Both the position numbers and the translations under genes were made by a program. From Styela clava (taxonomy: Eukaryota > Chordata > Ascidiacea > Stolidobranchia > Styelidae): a DNA stretch of 64,000 bases. Below are positions 20,608-30,190 of the stretch, piece after piece. Below the pieces are notes generated by a model that was not told where the DNA came from, did not search any database, and was given only the letters and a program-made list of their open reading frames with translations. Each line of letters begins with the position of its first letter. Positions within the stretch are counted from its first letter, which is position 1. Where the stretch lies: contig NC_135250.1 of the NCBI RefSeq assembly GCF_964204865.1, positions 29,751,395-29,815,394 of the forward strand. Direction: 5' to 3'.

Positions 20608-20777
20608 CATAGTAACACATGCACAGCATTGCTTTACAGTTGTGCATGTCTTACTATGCATTTTGGATGGCATTAAATTTAATGTTTTTTTCAATAGTTT
20701 TTCGGTATTTTCGGGCGAATGCATAGTAAGACATGTACAGCATTACTTTACAGTTGTGCATGTCTTACTATGCATTT
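20608..20777. repeat. Two tandem hairpins, period about 113 bp
   Basis: Copy 1 is at about 20608-20664 and copy 2 at about 20721-20777. Each has TGCATAGTAAGACATG (one mismatch in copy 1) and its complement CATGTCTTACTATGCA separated by about 24 bases (..ACAGCATTACTTTACAGTTG..). The stem is 16 bp, perfect in copy 2. It could be a folded RNA or an inverted repeat element. I cannot show transcription. Confidence 0.7.
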
Positions 20778-20940
20778 TGGATGGAATTAAATTTTGTGAA
20801 CTTTTTTAATAGTATCAAAATGCTTGTCAAAAAAATTTCTTTTTTTATTTTATTTTTATTTTAAGCAAGTCAAGCGGTCAACAAGTGCAATATTCAATGC
20901 TTCTACAATTGAGTGAGTTAACCTGTGATTATGCTCGTTT

Positions 20941-21356
20941 AAGCTTGGGCCACAGATAATAGGTACTTAGAGTGGTGCTGTTAAAAATGTGTAAATTTGA
21001 CTTGTTTTTGACTTGCTTGAGTGTGATTTATTTGAGTTTCGAATATTCGACAATTCTAACTTTTTGACCATTTGAATTCGGTTCTTCCATAACCCTCAGT
21101 TCGAATTTCTGAATATTCGTTAACTATAACTTTTCGAATATTCGAGTATTTTACAGTTCGGTTATTGCATATTCGGCAGTTCGAATTTCCGAATATTTGG
21201 ACAACTGTTCGAATATTCGAATATTTTTTTTAGTTCGGTTATGACATATTCGACAACTCGAGTATATATCTCTGCCTGACACAAAAAACAAGTCAAATTT
21301 CCTAAATTTTCAACAGCATCACTTTTAGGCTCTAATCATCTGTTTTTTCCAAGCTT
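20941..21356. mobile_element. Foldback element with long imperfect inverted arms
   Basis: The left arm starts AAGCTTGGGCCACAGATAAT; the right arm, read in reverse complement, starts AAGCTTGGAAAAAACAGAT. Both arms continue through GTG(G/A)TGCTGTT(A/G)AAAAT to AATTTGACTTGTTTTT, giving arms of about 70 bp. The centre is rich in ATTCGAATATTCG. Family unknown. Confidence 0.7.
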
Positions 21357-21365
21357 CAAGCGACA

Positions 21366-21602
21366 AAATCACTCGACAAATTTCAACTTCATGTAGAACT
21401 TGAACGTTAAATTTATTCTTGATTTAAGGAGACGTTGTATATCATTTACCAATGTTACTTTCATTATGTGTGTGTGAGCCGAAAAATAGATACCATTTTT
21501 TGCCTTCTTGTAATTTTCATTAAAACCAATCGTTTTTATCTTCAAATAAAATCTTCAATGCATTCAAATGACATCATTTACGGTATTATTACGTCACTTT
21601 GG
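21366..21602 (+). repeat. Second copy of the locus C 3' flank, lying upstream of C
   Basis: Matches 24190-24427 through landmarks such as AAGGAGACGTTG(T/A)ATATCAT, TGTTACTTTCATT(A/T)TGTGT and ATTACGTCACTTTG. It reads in the same direction as the copy after locus C, about 2.83 kb away. Confidence 0.8.
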
Positions 21603-22210
21603 ATAGAAGGTTAGTTGGGCAGCCAGAGTCGCGAGTCAAGTTGGTTAATCCGACCAGGGGTGTAACCGGGAAATTTCACATGGGGGGGTTGAAATTTTTA
21701 ATTGCCAAGTTAGATCACAACAGCTTACGGGTCCGTTGAAACTATCGAATACAGTAACTTAAAGCATATTTAACTGATTCATATTAAAACAGTATTTTAT
21801 AGCGTGTTCCACAAAAAAACAAAACCCTCAATTTCTCGTTTACTTCAACGAAAATGGAGTGAATTATTTTGTCTGCACTCGAAATGAACTTATGTTTGTA
21901 CCCAAAAGTGTCGGAAAATCTAGGACGTTTTGCACAAAAATTATGTTGTTCCCAGAATACCGTATGTTCCAAGTGCTCTCCTCGATATTGAAGGAAAAAT
22001 TGTCAAATGTCAATCACTCTTCTATTTGGGTATTTCTCTGTTTTATTTCTGCAATTGCAACTCGCAGTAAACATTTCTTGGTACAGCTGTCTGGCATTAG
22101 AATTGTTTACCAGCGCGGAAATTTCTAATATAATAGCTAATAAGCTTGAAAACATGTTGTGATGATCAATATTCCGCCTTTATTGCGTTATTTAAGCGGC
22201 GAACTTAGGC

Positions 22211-22217
22211 TATAAAT
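22211..22217 (+). promoter_or_regulatory. TATA box of locus C
   Basis: TATAAAT in GGCTATAAATAATGGGGCTT, 137 bases before the ATG. It sits inside a block (about 22063-22260) shared with the region upstream of locus D, where the corresponding box is TATAAATA at 26737. Conservation in both copies supports a promoter. Confidence 0.55.
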
Positions 22218-22347
22218 AATGGGGCTTTTAATATGCGGGCATCACTTTGCGTTGACGCTATTGACTTATAGCATCGTGTTATTCGGTACCTGAAAGTATT
22301 ATTTACCTTTGGTTTGTGTGCTTTTGTAGCAGATACCAAAATTAACT

Positions 22348-23892
22348 ATGTCCGTGTATTGTTACACTATATTGATACTTTGCTGCATCGGAGCCGTTAA
22401 TAGCCGTCCGACTAATACCAAGCCTAAAGTAGAGAGATGGGAAAAGAATTGGGATGCATGGAAAGAACAATTTGGTGAGATTTATTGATTTTTTGCCGAA
22501 CTCGAATCTGAATCGAATAACTGGTTAACTCTGACATGGGCTAACTACCGCCCACGGGCCAAATCCGGCCCGTTTGGTAATTCAATCTGGCACGCCTGAT
22601 GCTGCCACAACCAAATTAAACCCAAATTTTGATATTTTAGCAAAAAAAATAGCTCAAGGAATTAGTCGAGATTGCGATTAAATTTAGTTTTGGCACGAGG
22701 CCTATTGTTTTCCACTTTTGCTTTTGTAACACTGTAAATATTGTTCATAAAATGTAACGTTTTACGTCACGCATGGCCCTCCAGTCTAGGTGGGCAAAAT
22801 TTTTGGCGCCTGGTTCAAAAACCTAATAAAAAAGTTTTAATTCTTTGTTACGTCACAGGAAGGAATTATGAAACCGCTGAAGAAGAGGAGAGGCGGCACA
22901 ACATTTGGTTGCAGAATAAGGCGCAGATTGAACAACACAACAGGGAAGCAGATGCCGGGAAACATACATATTATCAGGGAATTAACCAATTTGCTGACAA
23001 GGTAAGCGTGACCAATCAGAATCCTGCACGACCAAAAATCACTGATGCGTAACTGGCCAAAATATTAATAAAAAAAGGTTTATGGTGAGGCACTGTTTTT
23101 GTTTGTACGTGTTTTTCCTTTTCGCTCTAACAGCTCCGCGTGAGCAGTTATTGTTAAGTACAGAGCGACTATAATTTAAAACAATGATTCCCAAATTGAT
23201 TGACCTTGGGCCAAAATTAGAAGCGGGGGGATTACGGCCCTCGTCACGATATGGCCCGTCAAAGTTGAGTGAAATTGTTTAACACTTCATTTCACACATT
23301 CATTTTTCTTTTGCGTTCTAGGCAGACCAAGACCATTTGTTTATTCATTATAACAGCTTCACTAGTCACCGCAAATTATTGGCGGTGCGCAATATCATCC
23401 GTAAAATACAGTAACTTAAAAATACAGGTACTCCCGTAGTATTCCAACAAGATGGCGGACACCGGAACGTAGTATGTGTACCAGGTTAGGGTTAGGCCAT
23501 AATTTCATTAGAAATACTACGGGAGTCACTTGGCTAGTCCCCGAACTCGTAATAGAACTAAAATAAGGAAATTGGAATAAAATTATGATCTAACACCAAC
23601 CTGGTACATATACTATGACAGGTGTCCGCCATCTTGTTGCACATACTACGGGAGCGACAAGATACACCACCTTGAAATGAACAGCAATTGATTTATGCGC
23701 TCCGTGGTATTCGTACTAAGATGACGCACAACCTGAACAATCCTGACGTGGTACACATACTATGTTCAGGTTGTGCGCCATCTTGGTACGAACACTTCAC
23801 CAAGGACGATTATTTTTATTATATACGATATATTTATATTTTAGGCTGAAGGTGAATCAATATATGGCTGTTTGGTTGGTGGACACGAATAA
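22348..23892 (+). CDS. Locus C: stand-alone I29 cathepsin-propeptide inhibitor-type protein, 105 aa
   Basis: Exons are 22348-22474, 22859-23001 and 23845-23892 (318 bases with TAA). Exon 1 encodes a signal peptide (MSVYCYTILILCCIGAVNS) and WEKNWDAWKEQF. Exon 2 holds the whole I29 helix pattern, E-x3-R-x3-W-x2-N-x3-I-x3-N (ERRHNIWLQNKAQIEQHN), plus GINQFADK. Exon 3 adds AEGESIYGCLVGGHE and a stop. No protease domain exists between here and locus D. Exon lengths and phases (phase 1 after exon 1, 143-base exon 2) match loci E and F, so it derives from a protease gene. By family analogy with crammer, BCPI and CTLA-2 it should bind and inhibit cathepsin L-like enzymes, here in the secretory route. 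Exon 3 has the same length in locus D, so the stop looks conserved. Introns carry a hAT-like fragment and two MITEs. Confidence 0.82.
22525..22850. mobile_element. hAT-like fragment in locus C intron 1
   Basis: It contains GCCCACGGGCCAAATCCGGC, ATGCTGCCACAACCAAATTAAA and CACTGTAAATATTGTTCATA. Reversed relative to 17416-17710. It ends just before the exon 2 acceptor. Confidence 0.6.
23427..23658. mobile_element. MITE, long type (232 bp), 7/8 target duplication, locus C intron 2
   Basis: Flanks are AAAATACA (23419-23426) and AAGATACA (23659-23666). Ends are GGTACTCCCGTAGTATT and ACTACGGGAGCGAC. Internal GGTTAGGGTTAGGCCATAAT. Confidence 0.85.
23696..23810. mobile_element. MITE, short palindromic type, degraded ends, locus C intron 2
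   Basis: The arms CAAGATGGCGCACAACCTGAA (complement at right) and TTCGTACTAAGATGACGCAC (left) can pair. It lies 37 bp after the long MITE at 23427-23658. Target duplication not clear. Confidence 0.7.
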
Positions 23893-23913
23893 TCTCAAAT
23901 CCTATACTCTATT

Positions 23914-24165
23914 CAGGGGCGTAGCAAGAGGGTGTTTTTATTTTTGGGGTCGGACCCCCCCCCCCCCCCTTTGAAATGTAGAAAAAATAAAATCATCTTT
24001 CTGTATCATACATCTTGAAACGCTTTTAAGACACTCAAGACTCATGAAAACACAAGTTTTCCGGCGTTCGTCCGGACCCGCTAACTGTTTCGATCCGACT
24101 TGGCAAATAGAAGTTTTAGAACCCCCCCCTCCCCCCTTTTGTGAAAATTTCTGGCTACGTCCCTG
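23914..24165. mobile_element. hAT-like element with poly-C tract, inserted 21 bp after the locus C stop
   Basis: The ends are CAGGGGCGTAGCAAG and CTGGCTACGTCCCTG. Inside are poly-C, AAAATAAAATCATCTTTCTG and CCGGACCCGCTA. It supplies an AATAAA near 23983 that could serve locus C. Related copies are at 28634, 29677, 30191 and 38959. Confidence 0.75.
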
Positions 24166-24189
24166 ATTCCAATCCCCAAAATCACGTGA

Positions 24190-24427
24190 CAAATATCATC
24201 CCAGAAGCTTGAACGTCAGATTTATTTTTGATTCAAGGAGACGTTGAATATCATTTAACTATGTTACTTTCATTTTGTGTGTGTGTGCAAAATGAGAAAT
24301 AAAATCTTTGTCATTCTAGAATAAATTGTATTATTGTAATTTTCATTCACACCAATCGTTTCGCTCGTCAAATAAATTCTTCATTGCATTGATATGACGT
24401 CATTTGCGGTATTACCACGTCACTTTG
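24190..24427 (+). repeat. 3' flank of locus C (copy 2 of a direct repeat)
   Basis: Shares sequence with 21366-21602, in the same direction. AATAAA-type signals occur near 24300 and 24317. If the hAT-like insertion is skipped, this was the original 3' flank of locus C. Confidence 0.75.
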
Positions 24428-24541
24428 AGTTAAGAAATGATAAATAAGTGATTGAAACTCCACAGAGGTTTTGCAGAGTCAGGGGGGGGGGGTTGTCCCC
24501 TAATCAAGGGTGTGTCCCCTCGAATCTCGAATACTCAAAAG

Positions 24542-24769
24542 GGCGTGCCAGCAGTATGTGCACCAATATGGAGATAACTAATTTTGTTCGCCTACTTTAC
24601 ATCAAGTTGCGAAAGGGACTGAAACATATGGGCAGAGGGTATATTCACTTGGCTATCACATACAGTCCCCAAACTCGTAATAGGACTAAAATATTCCAAG
24701 TTCAACTGGAAACCTTAAAGAAAACCGGAATAAAATTATAATCCGTATTTGCCTTGGTACATGGGTACT
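24542..24769. mobile_element. MITE, third type (228 bp), 7/8 target duplication
   Basis: Flanks are CTCAAAAG (24534-24541) and CTCAAGAG (24770-24777). It holds the ATCAAGTTGCGAAAGGGACTG and TATTCACTTGGCTATCACAT motifs. Confidence 0.78.
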
Positions 24770-25069
24770 CTCAAGAGATATTCAATTGCATGTTTTTTTT
24801 TTATTGTAATGAGTCCACCAGATCAGATAAATTACTGAAAACATGGAATCCAATACTCAAACAGTTAGCTGAGTGTTCGCACACAATAAGAAAGTTATTC
24901 CATCAATAACTAACTAGAATTGAAAGTACCACATGTCAAATGGCAGTGCAAAAATGTAGCTTCACTACAAAAATTGAGGAATTTAACCTCAACCTTTAAA
25001 GGCAAAATAAAAAACAAGATGGCGGCGATTCAAAATTTTAATTTGAGTTAATCACTGAGTTACGTCTTA

Positions 25070-25240
25070 CTGGTGGTTGGTTGGTGGGTTGACGGCTTAA
25101 TCCTTTGACGAACAACCGCCTCTCGTCCTGTTATCAGTCCATGGCGGGTATGGGATGATTTAGCCAGTTATTTGTTTTCAGAGACATGGAATCAGAGGTG
25201 GGTGGCGAGCGTATTCCTACGTATTAGCACGATCTATCCA
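25070..25240 (-). mobile_element. tRNA-derived SINE fragment
   Basis: On the minus strand it shares GTGCTAAT..GTAGGAATACGCTCGCC and the CATACCCGCCATGGACTG segment with the fuller copy at 50893-51215. Truncated. Confidence 0.6.
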
Positions 25241-25667
25241 GATGAATATGAGTCACATGACACCCCAGCATTTAAAAAAAATGTAATTTGCGTCATTTAC
25301 GACATATTCATATGCCTTTTCCAACACCATTTTGCTCTATTCTTGAACGATTTACTTATAGTCGGACGTTTCCTGGCCATTAATAACCAATTTTGTTTAC
25401 TAAATGAACCAAACGAAATAAAAGAAAATGTGCGTTCATGTGCCTTGGATAACTTCGACAGCGAAGTACGTGTGTGGAGCAAGAACCTACGTACATTTGA
25501 ACCCATGTGTATATCCGCGGGTTCAATCTATATGCCGGTGCTAAAATCCATGGGTCAGGGTTAGTATGGGTTCAAATATCCGTGAAACCAAAAAAATTTC
25601 TATGGGTGCAATAGTATTCAGGTGCAATTGTCGTGGGTTCAAATGTACGGGAACCGTTTATTACTTA

Positions 25668-25915
25668 TCGATTTTAATCGGTAAGTATGTTGATAGGTAT
25701 TTGTCTGTTAGATGCACGCGATATCTCACGAAAGCGAGATTGAGCATTCATCATATGTCGGACCAGAAGCCTATTGATTTTGGATGAATTATGTCGTATA
25801 ATTAGCGAGGTATTAATTAATTAGTGATGGACAGTATGAAGGTGTCACTATGGAGTGAGAGCGCTGTTTTGGGGATCTCCTAACTTTCGATCGATAAGTC
25901 TTCGGTCTCTGACCG
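25668..25915 (+). repeat. Dispersed repeat, copy 2
   Basis: Same sequence as 16743-17050, with an internal deletion that removes the TGTCTG microsatellite and part of the following segment. Confidence 0.7.
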
Positions 25916-25932
25916 CGTTAGGATATTGTTAG

Positions 25933-26340
25933 ATATCAGTTAGCTACTGTTATCCGGCTTGTTCTGAGCAAAAGGCACGAGTAAGCGTCGTATTACGTCA
26001 TTATACAACATACAAAAACATATTGAGCTTTTTCATCACCATTGTTGTCAGTCTGCGATTTCGGATTAAATTCCATGGAATTCAGAATGCGAAACTCTGG
26101 TGAAAACATTCTATTCTCCGACATCACGACATCATGTTATATATCAGTGATTACTGTTATCTGGCTTTGTTCGGAGCAAAAGGAACGAGCGTCGTATTAC
26201 TTCGTTATACAACAAAAAAACATTTTGAGCTTTTTCATCACCATTGTTGTCAGTCTGCGATTTCGGAATAAATTCCATGGAATTCAGAATGCGAAACTCC
26301 GATGAAAACATTCTATTCTCCGACATCACAACTATGGTTT
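25933..26340 (+). repeat. Tandem duplication of about 205 bp
   Basis: ATATCAG..ACTGTTATC(C/T)GGCTT starts both units (25933 and 26141), and both contain TTGTCAGTCTGCGATTTCGG and ATTCCATGGAATTCAGAATG. Small substitutions and short indels separate them. Open frames here are by-products. Confidence 0.85.
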
Positions 26341-26574
26341 CGCATCATTTCGTTCATGCTGCCAAAAACATGTTTTCGTATTCGCTTACACCCTTATTTC
26401 CCCCTATATTACGATCAAACTGCCTGGTAGTTTCGAAACATAAAACTCTTAACGTCAGAAACAGATTGTGTGTTTCAATTCCTTTACGATTATGAAATCA
26501 CAACCACGTTTAAGCGTCACAAATGTTTATTGCACGGTTGACTGTTCTCTCGAATTCTCTCTCAATTTACCGGT

Positions 26575-26790
26575 CACAGTAAACATTACTCGATACAGTA
26601 CAGCTGTTTGTTTTAATAATTGTTTACCAGCACGATATTGTGTAATATATTAGCTAGTGAGCTTAAAACAAGTTGAAGTGACACAAATTCGTCTTCTTAG
26701 AGATATTGTGTTATTTAGTTAATTTACTATGTAGGGTATAAATATGGAGCTTCCAATATGCAAAGATTACTTTTCGGTGGTGCCTCTGAG
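26575..26790 (+). promoter_or_regulatory. Upstream block of locus D with TATA box (TATAAATA at 26737)
   Basis: Shared with 22063-22260 upstream of locus C, including CAGTAAACATT, ATTGTTTACCAGC and GG(C/G)TATAAATA followed by ATGGGGCTT or ATGGAGCTT. In D the block is 1.6 kb from the ATG because transposons lie between. A 5' intron may bridge the gap; I cannot show it. Confidence 0.5.
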
Positions 26791-27604
26791 ACTTTTTGTA
26801 TCGTACCGGAACATTTTGTACCAATCGGTCTTTATTAAAGCGTAGTACTTCGCTAAAATTATCTATAGTGTCGGAAGCTTTAGGCCAAGTCAGTGGTATT
26901 CCGTATCTTTGTTAAGAAATCAGTCTAATTTATTTTTGGTTTATTGCGCGTAAGCTTGTTTTGCAAATTTTTTTTATAAAATAACTTGAAAACCTCTGGA
27001 TTATATTTTTAAAAGTGCGGCGAGTATGCATTGCTTGGTCTTCGTGGGCCCCTTGGCGTTAAATTAATGAGCTACCAGTAAACAGGAGTAAAACATGACA
27101 CTGATACCGGGAGAGGGGTGGTAGATCTTTTGTACTAAGCCACGCCGAAAAAACACCCTGTAAACGCTAAAAATTGGTAATTATCCAGTTAGGGTTACAA
27201 AATGCCGATTGCACCGGAAATTCAAATTTTTCAACCATTCCTAACCCCAATTAGATAATTACTAATTTGTTATTTAAAAACGAATACGTCAACGCCCAAA
27301 ATAATTATTTATCCAGTTAGGGTTAAAAATGCCGATTGCACCGGAAATTCAAATTTTTCAATCATTCCTACCTAAACCCAACTAAATAATTACTAATTTG
27401 TTATTCAAAACGTGGGTGTTTTTCTGGAATATCACATCTTGAAATGTGAGTTTGAAAAGATCCAAGGATGGTAGCTCACTCTTAACTGGGCCCAATCTCC
27501 TCTAATTCGTGGCTTTGCAGGCCAATACCCGCTAAAAATAGTCAGCTACTTATGAAAGTATTATCATGTTATTTTCCCGGGGCTCCAAGTTTCGGCACAT
27601 ACCG

Positions 27605-27953
27605 TGTTTCCCGGAAAACAAGACCTACCCTGAAAATGAGACTTAACCTGAATTTTAAAAATGATTTTAATATACGCCCTCTCTTCAAAATAAGACCTAG
27701 TCAATAACGCGAAATTTTGTTTTTGACCTAGCCGATAGCAAGAAATCTCTCCTACACGTTTTGATGATTGATAATTAATCTATGTTTTGCAGTTATTTCG
27801 AATAAAAACGTGCTGATTGAACGTAAATGTATGTCGGTTTTAATATTTTGCATATTTGGAAATCTCGTTATTCTCTCCTTTGTAATTTTGTTTTTGATAA
27901 ATGAAAATATAAGACATCCCCCGAAAATAAGTCCTAGTGTTATTTTTCGGGAG
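27605..27953. mobile_element. MITE with CCGTGTTTCCCGGAAAA end, right end cut by another MITE
   Basis: The left end is ACCGTGTTTCCCGGAAAACA; the right part has CCCCGAAAATAAGTCCTAGT and stops at 27948 where the short MITE begins. A related fragment, CTCGAAAAATAAGTTCCGAC, is at 29065-29085. Confidence 0.65.
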
Positions 27954-28059
27954 CTTCAGAAGTATGTGTACCAAGATGGCGCACAATCTGAACATAGTAT
28001 TTGTACCAGATTACAGTTCAGGTTGTGCGCCATCTTGCCACACATACTTCGGGAGCGCC
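27949..28059. mobile_element. MITE, short palindromic type (111 bp)
   Basis: Arms ACCAAGATGGCGCACAATCT and complement; right end ACTTCGGGAGCGCC. It seems to have landed in, or replaced, the end of the neighbouring element; no target duplication is readable. Confidence 0.78.
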
Positions 28060-28193
28060 ATGACCTCAGTTAGCAATAATATTCACAAACAGTGTTTGGA
28101 CACCTATTCACGGGCGCATAAGAAAAGGGATTCTCACGAATCCCCCGAATCTCACATTTAGATTTATCCGATTCCCAAGTATTTTCCAAATAT

Positions 28194-28306
28194 GTGGGCT
28201 CCCGAAGGATGTGCACCAAGATGACGCACAACCTGAACATAGTATGTGTACCAGGTTAGGGTTATCAGGTTGTGCGCCATCTTGGTGCACATACCTCCGG
28301 AGCGCC
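28194..28306. mobile_element. MITE, short palindromic type (113 bp), 7/8 target duplication
   Basis: Flanks are CCAAATAT (28186-28193) and CCAAATTT (28307-28314). The right boundary is 45 bp before the ancestral start codon of locus D. Confidence 0.82.
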
Positions 28307-28409
28307 CCAAATTTGTGTGTTTTTCGGAAATATTGAAATAAACTATTTCTATGTCTGGTTACACTATATTGATAATTTTCTGAGTCTTAGAAGTCGTTCC
28401 GTTGATATC

Positions 28410-30044
28410 ATGTCAAACAAGCCTAACGTGGAGGAATGGGAAAAAAACTGGGAAGCATGGAAAGTGAAGTTTGGTGAGATTTTTTGAAGGTTTTCCTGAC
28501 CGCATTGACTTGACCTGCTTCAACTTTTTAGTCCACCATGAATCTATAGTTTGAGTAGCACTTGGTAGTTCAGTGGTGCCTGTTATTTCGCTTACTTTTT
28601 CCACATTTAGTGGTGGTTGTAACTGTTCTATTCAGGGGGGTGGTTTTGGGGGTCGAAACCCCCCCCCCCTTTTGAAATGTAAAAAAAATAAAAGCATATA
28701 AATTTCAGCCCCTCCCTCTCCCTTTGTAAATTTCTGGCTACGCACCTGGTTCTATTGTAAACTTGTAGCCTACCTTTTCAATCAGTACGCTTCTCACTTT
28801 TAGCTGAGCGCTATAGGTTTCTTGCTTTGAGAAAACTTGCAACTATCAGTACACCCAACCGACAACATTTCTATAAGTACTATTTTTACATTAATTAAGT
28901 TACCGGTACCTTACTCAGACTACATTTGCAAATCTTTTTTCACTGCTCTTTCTACTTTTAGTTAAGAATTCGAGACTTTGCTATGACCAATACTGACATA
29001 AAAATGTACCCGTTTCCGTACTGAACGCATCGTATGTGTCAAAAACGTAAAATATAATAAAAAAAAACACACCCTCGAAAAATAAGTTCCGACACGGTAT
29101 CACATTCGAATTACCAGAAACCCCCGATTACTTAACCTTTGTGAACATGAATAAAACTTTCAACTCTTTGTTACGTCACAGACAAAAAGTATGATAGCGC
29201 CGAAGAAGAGGAGAGACGGCATAACATTTGGTTGCAGAACAAGGCGAAGATTGAAGAACATAACAAATTAGCAGATGCCGGAGAATCTACATATTATCAG
29301 GGTGTTAACCAATTTGCTGACAGGGTAAGCGTAACCAGTCAGAATCATTTACACACCGAAAATCAGTGATGCGTCACTGGCCAGAATAGTGAGGAGAAAG
29401 GGTTTTATCGATTATACGCGTTTTTTATACGCTTCTCGCTCCGAACAAGATACTCTATAAATAGCCATCGCGGGCCAAGGAGCTACTATAGCAGTGGTTC
29501 CCTGTCGGGGCCCGTGGCCCACTAAGGGGGCCACAAAGCAGTAATGCCGTGATTCGCCATATGATTAAAATGTCTCATAGGCTCGTCCCCGGGATAAATA
29601 TGTATGTTCTAATCATAATGGCAATAAATCGAAAAAGTCCACATTTAGAAAAAAGTAAAAACGCTACTTTTGACCAGGGGGGTGTTCTTGGAGGTCAAAC
29701 TCCCCCTCCCCCCTTTTAAAATGTGAAAAAAATTAAAGCATCTTTCTGCATCATACATAACAACTTTTCATAGCTTGACACGTTTTTTAGACACTCAAGA
29801 TTCATGAAAACACACATTTTCCGGCGTTCGGCCGGACCCGCTATCTGTCTCGATCTAAATCGGCAAATATAAATTTCTGACTCCTTCTCCCCTTTGAAAA
29901 TTTCTGGCTACTTCCCTGGAATTTACTGCGCCAATATGATAATTACACTTGTTTCATTTTCTAGAAATTTCATTTGATTCTGTATTCATATTTTAGGCCG
30001 AAGATGAACCTGTATGCGGCTGTCAGCATGGGGGACTTAAATAA
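28410..30044 (+). CDS. Locus D: stand-alone I29 cathepsin-propeptide inhibitor-type protein, leaderless or decaying, 84 aa
   Basis: Exons are 28410-28473, 29182-29324 and 29997-30044 (255 bases with TAA). Exon 2 has the I29 helix (RRHNIWLQNKAKIEEHN) and GVNQFADR; exon 3 gives AEDEPVCGCQHGGLK and a stop at the same position as in locus C. The ancestral ATG at 28351, aligned with C's start, is followed by SGYTILIIF and a TGA, so the signal peptide is broken. The next in-frame ATG (28410) would give MSNKPNVEEWEKNWEAWK with no signal peptide, the layout of Drosophila crammer. The product would then be cytosolic. Alternatively this is an early pseudogene. Exons 2 and 3 remain open with intact splice sites and mostly conservative replacements. 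AATAAA is at 30072. The promoter block lies 1.6 kb away. Confidence 0.65.
28634..28748. mobile_element. Short hAT-like poly-C element in locus D intron 1
   Basis: GGGGGTCGAAACCCCCCCCC then AATTTCTGGCTACGCACCTG. An internally deleted relative of 38959-39215. Confidence 0.6.
29677..29921. mobile_element. hAT-like poly-C element in locus D intron 2
   Basis: CCAGGGGGGTGTTCTTGGAG at the left and AATTTCTGGCTACTTCCCTG at the right. The body has CCGGCGTTCGGCCGGACCCG as in 23914-24165. Confidence 0.65.
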
Positions 30045-30071
30045 CCGTGAACGACGATCCAGGTCAACTCA

Positions 30072-30077
30072 AATAAA
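30072..30077 (+). terminator. Candidate poly(A) signal of locus D
   Basis: AATAAA 28 bases after the locus D stop codon. Motif and position only. Confidence 0.4.
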
Positions 30078-30190
30078 TTTCTAATCGACAGTCTTCCTAT
30101 TTTTTTTTAACGCTACGAATATAATCGCCCTACTACAAAAAAAGTTTCATACAACCAGGCCCGTTAAATAGAAAACTGACTTTTTTATGA

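Larger units (their letters stand above)
18966..22347. other. Intergenic B to C; no gene recognised
   Basis: This holds the presumed 3' UTR of B, two tandem hairpins (20608-20777), a foldback element (20941-21356), a copy of C's 3' flank (21366-21602) and, from about 22063, an upstream region shared with locus D. The open frames here have no recognisable protein features. Confidence 0.6.
23893..28409. other. Intergenic C to D; no gene recognised
   Basis: It holds the 3' flank of C, MITEs (24542-24769, 27949-28059, 28194-28306), a SINE-like fragment (25070-25240), a dispersed repeat (25668-25915), a 205-bp tandem duplication (25933-26340), the duplicated upstream block of D (26575-26790) and a MITE with GTGTTTCCCGGAAAA end (27605-27953). 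The open frame at 25172-25564 spans repeat sequence and is not credible as a gene. Confidence 0.6.

Noticed and set aside
22348-23892. Locus C as a truncated protease pseudogene
   Set aside because: Locus D has the same exon 3 length and stop position with diverged sequence, and both keep intact frames through the I29 domain. Not fully excluded for D.
25172-25564. 130-codon open frame between C and D
   Set aside because: It starts in SINE-like sequence, has no recognisable domain, and nothing around it suggests exons.
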